Assembly: GCA_017983695.1 (NCBI GenBank)
Contig: JAGOAX010000009.1
Coordinates: 124,001-188,000, forward strand
Source: Ferruginibacter sp.
GTDB lineage: Bacteria; Bacteroidota; Bacteroidia; Chitinophagales; Chitinophagaceae
DNA: 64,000 bases
Direction of reading: 5' to 3'
Part shown: piece by piece, positions 61,949 through 64,000 of the stretch
Layout of the letters: the number at the start of each line of letters is the position of its first letter
Numbering within the stretch: position 1 is the first letter of the stretch
Translations under genes and position numbers: made by a program
The notes under the pieces: generated by a model
What the model was told of the DNA's origin: nothing
The model's database searches: none
What the model saw: the letters and a program-made list of their open reading frames with translations, nothing else

Positions 61949-62545
61949 TTAAAATAGCAGATTTTCTGCAGGAAGTATATTAAAGCTTTTGCGGTGGTAT
62001 GGGCATAAACCATATTGTTCAATAGCGTTGCGGTGTATTGCAGTACCGTAGCCTTTATTTTTATCCCAGCCATACTGTGGAAACTCCAGGTGAATTTTTT
62101 TCATCAGCTCATCCCGGTAGGTTTTTGCAAGAATGCTGGCAGCTGCAATAGCAGCATATTTTCCATCGCCTTTAATAATGCATTGGTGTGCAATTTTTTT
62201 ATAAGGTTTAAAACGGTTGCCATCTATTAATAAAAATTGAGGGATTGTTTTCATTTTATCCAATGATAAATGCATGGCTTTATAACTGGCCTGTAAAATA
62301 TTTATTTTATCTATTTCATTATTATCAACGGCAGCTACAGCAAAGGCAATACTTTCTTTTTCAATAATGGGCCGTAACAGGTCTCTTTCTTTTTCCTTTA
62401 ACTGTTTACTGTCGTTTAACAGGGGATGAAAAAAATCCGTAGGTAAAATAACTGCAGCAGCAAACACAGGGCCTGCATAGCAACCCCGGCCGGCTTCATC
62501 AAGCCCGGCTTCAATTAAATCTTTATGTAGATAGGGTGCAAGCAT
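61949..62545 (-). CDS. rnhB: Ribonuclease HII
   Basis: 198 aa endonuclease that nicks RNA in RNA-DNA hybrids and at single ribonucleotides. Asp15-Glu16 in GLDEAGRG are the first catalytic acids, DSKQL (44-48) is the family block, and FLLIDGNRF and ASILAKTYRDELM carry the remaining residues. Length is normal. Own promoter box upstream; adjacent to the divergent ctaA with about 86 bp between starts. Confidence 0.95.
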   Translation of the reverse strand: MLAPYLHKDLIEAGLDEAGRGCYAGPVFAAAVILPTDFFHPLLNDSKQLKEKERDLLRPIIEKESIAFAVAAVDNNEIDKINILQASYKAMHLSLDKMKTIPQFLLIDGNRFKPYKKIAHQCIIKGDGKYAAIAAASILAKTYRDELMKKIHLEFPQYGWDKNKGYGTAIHRNAIEQYGLCPYHRKSFNILPAENLLF

Positions 62546-62566
62546 TTATGTTTAACAAATATCTGT

Positions 62567-62574
62567 CAAAACTA
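62567..62574 (-). promoter_or_regulatory. Promoter -7 box of rnhB
   Basis: TAGTTTTG on the minus strand matches TAnnTTTG; start near 62560, leader about 15 nt. Confidence 0.55.
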
Positions 62575-62615
62575 TAAAATACCTGCTAATGCTGCTGTAA
62601 CAAGATTTGCTGTAC

Positions 62616-62623
62616 TAAATTTG
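62616..62623 (+). promoter_or_regulatory. Promoter -7 box of ctaA (near-leaderless)
   Basis: TAAATTTG matches TAnnTTTG; the expected start point near 62630 is 2 nt before the ctaA ATG, so the mRNA would be almost leaderless. Confidence 0.6.
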
Positions 62624-62631
62624 CAGCCGAT

Positions 62632-63684
62632 ATGGATACTACAACGCAACGTAATAACAGGCAGGTGGCTACATGGCTGCTGATTGGAGTGGGGATGATC
62701 ATCATCCAGATTTTATTGGGTGGCATTACCCGTTTAACAGAATCAGGATTATCAATTACCGAATGGAAACCCATTACCGGTACATTACCGCCATTAAATG
62801 AAGCAGCATGGCAGGCAGAATTTGATAAGTATAAAGTAACCGACCAGTTTAAATATGTACATCAAAATTTTTCTTTAGCCAATTTTAAATTTATTTTTTT
62901 CTGGGAGTGGTTTCATCGCCTTTGGGCCAGGTTACTGGCTGTTGTTTTTGTAATTGGCTTTGCATATTTTATTTTTAAAAAGAAGTTTAACAAACAAATG
63001 ATTACCCCAATGATCATTTTGTTTGTGTTGGGTGCTATGCAGGGCGCTATTGGCTGGTTAATGGTAAAAAGCGGTTTGGTACCCGAAAAATATTTTGTTG
63101 GCCATGTGGAATTAACCACCCACTTTATTGCAGCGCTGGGCTTATTGTGTTACACCTTATGGTTCGCCTTAAGCCTGCTGATAAAACCAAAACAAATTGT
63201 TATTAATGTGCCATTGCAAAAAATGATGCTGGCAATTATGGTAATTTTATTTTTTCAATTGATTTACGGCGCTTTTATGGCAGGGTTAAAAGCGGCAGTT
63301 AGTGCACCTACCTGGCCATCTATTAACGGCAGTATGGTGCCAGCAACAATGAACGAATTGTCGCCGTGGAGTAAAAATTTAGTCAGCAATAATATTATGG
63401 TTCATTTTGTTCATCGTGGGCTGGCCTATGTATTGTTTATTTTAATTACGGTTTGGTATTTTAAAGCCGGGGTGGTTAAAAAAAACAGGTTGTTTGGTAA
63501 ACTTCGCTTCAGGCTCTTAATCTTGGTAACCCTGCAACTGGTGCTGGGTATTTTCACAGTGTTAAAGTCAACCCAACCCAACGGACTTTTATTGTTTGGG
63601 GCATTGCACCAGTTTATTGCTATGCTGCTGGTGATGTGTATTATTACTTTATTATACTTGCTGCGGAAAAAGAGCGTTATATAA
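62632..63684 (+). CDS. ctaA: Heme A synthase (COX15/CtaA family)
   Basis: 350 aa membrane enzyme that oxidises the methyl group of heme O to a formyl, making heme A for the cytochrome oxidase encoded at the left edge of the window. Eight hydrophobic helices; conserved blocks GGITRLTESGLSITEWKPIT (about residues 23-42), FKFIFFWEWFHRLWAR, HVELTTHFIAALGLL and MVHFVHRGLAYVL carry the heme-ligand histidines. Length fits the COX15-like eight-helix form. It is transcribed alone, about 60 kb from ctaB, while many bacteria keep them together. Confidence 0.94.
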   Translation: MDTTTQRNNRQVATWLLIGVGMIIIQILLGGITRLTESGLSITEWKPITGTLPPLNEAAWQAEFDKYKVTDQFKYVHQNFSLANFKFIFFWEWFHRLWARLLAVVFVIGFAYFIFKKKFNKQMITPMIILFVLGAMQGAIGWLMVKSGLVPEKYFVGHVELTTHFIAALGLLCYTLWFALSLLIKPKQIVINVPLQKMMLAIMVILFFQLIYGAFMAGLKAAVSAPTWPSINGSMVPATMNELSPWSKNLVSNNIMVHFVHRGLAYVLFILITVWYFKAGVVKKNRLFGKLRFRLLILVTLQLVLGIFTVLKSTQPNGLLLFGALHQFIAMLLVMCIITLLYLLRKKSVI

Positions 63685-63716
63685 ATACGGTACAATTTAT
63701 ATAACAATAAACCTCT

Positions 63717-63748
63717 TTTGTACCATGCCTGTTTTTTTGGTACATTTA
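63717..63748 (+). promoter_or_regulatory. Promoter candidate of the 3'-edge gene
   Basis: TTTG (63717-63720), 20-nt spacer, TACATTTA (63741-63748; 7 of 8 matches to TAnnTTTG). Initiation near 63755, ten nt before the ATG at 63765. Confidence 0.4.
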
Positions 63749-63764
63749 AAAAACAACCACATGT

Positions 63765-64000
63765 ATGAAACAGCTGTTGAATAATATTTTTTATTCTTTT
63801 CCTGTACAGCTTTTTGTGCTGCATTTTAGAAAGTTCCAGGTACTGCTGGTGTTTTGGTATTTGCTTGGTAGTACCATTAACAGCGGTTTTATGAAAACCT
63901 TTGGCGCCGATGCACTTTTTTTTGCACCCGAATATTTAGGCAAAGTTGATATGCTGGCAGCGGTAATTGTAGGTATTGCCCTTGGCGTATTTATCATGAG
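63765..64000 (+). CDS. N-terminal part of a probable patatin-like phospholipase, 3'-truncated
   Basis: The frame opens with ATG at 63765 and runs off the right edge after 78 codons. The visible part starts with a basic/aromatic segment (KQLLNNIFYSFPVQLFVLHF) followed by membrane helices (FQVLLVFWYLLGSTI and MLAAVIVGIALGVFI) and the LFFAPEYLGKVD segment. This N-terminus resembles membrane-anchored patatin-like phospholipase proteins of Chitinophagaceae, but the catalytic GxSxG is beyond the window, so the call is tentative. An overlapping ATG at 63761 opens only a 7-codon frame. Confidence 0.5.
   Translation, partial: MKQLLNNIFYSFPVQLFVLHFRKFQVLLVFWYLLGSTINSGFMKTFGADALFFAPEYLGKVDMLAAVIVGIALGVFIM

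Noticed and set aside
1..64000. CRISPR arrays, insertion sequences, prophage or integrative elements
   Set aside because: No regularly spaced direct repeats, transposase, integrase or phage structural genes were seen in any frame.

Overview
The window looks like a chromosome segment from an aerobic member of the Bacteroidota, most likely the family Chitinophagaceae. The evidence is the SusC/SusD pair, DUF3078, DUF2490 and DUF5522 proteins, an MG2/TonB-plug protein, a Bacteroidota-style cytochrome oxidase operon, GTP-type PEP carboxykinase, and at least ten TAnnTTTG promoter -7 boxes. Genus cannot be fixed by reading. The DNA is AT-rich with tightly packed genes and mostly short gaps. No CRISPR array, insertion sequence, prophage, rRNA or ordinary tRNA was seen.

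Layout. 1-6.4 kb: cytochrome c oxidase operon (5'-truncated ctaD, ctaB, two subunit III genes, a subunit IV gene, then SCO and DUF420). 6.4-9.4 kb: minus-strand housekeeping group (trmB, DUF5522, alkyltransferase-like protein, an unrecognised OB-like protein) and a DUF3078 protein. 9.5-29.9 kb: a complete-looking sialoglycan utilisation locus. It has a divergent GntR regulator, SusC/SusD, sialic acid lyase, mutarotase, MFS transporter, AGE epimerase, sialate O-acetylesterase, sialidase, a PQQ/heme c dehydrogenase, a GH20 hexosaminidase and an unusual SGNH-GH20 fusion. 29.95-30.2 kb: a minus-strand structured RNA. 30.3-35 kb: Lrp regulator, secreted FAD oxidoreductase, lone OppC-like permease, GT2. 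35-46 kb: MarR, acyl-CoA dehydrogenase, lipoprotein, Amidase_3, BNR-repeat protein, SLC13 transporter, AhpD-like protein, orphan KorB-like subunit. 46-64 kb: papain-like candidate, asd, lamin-tail protein, S9 peptidase, MG2/TonB-plug protein, PfkB kinase, Sua5/YrdC, DUF2490, AspT-type transporter, pckG, rnhB, ctaA and the start of a patatin-like protein.

How genes work together. In the sialic acid locus, surface and periplasmic enzymes would remove O-acetyl groups, sialic acid and the underlying HexNAc. SusCD and the MFS carrier import the products, and lyase plus epimerase convert Neu5Ac to GlcNAc. A GlcNAc kinase, deacetylase and deaminase are not in the window. The ctaB product heme O is the substrate for ctaA, which lies about 60 kb away.

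The strongest unexplained signal is the RNA at 29992-30166. It has a tRNA acceptor stem, D arm, anticodon-like arm and T arm, but about 95 nt of structured RNA sits where the variable arm should be. It also has its own TAnnTTTG box and terminator. Other signals are a 24-bp perfect palindrome before ctaB, a likely attenuator before asd, GntR and MarR operator candidates, a leaderless trmB, and several dispersed repeat families.
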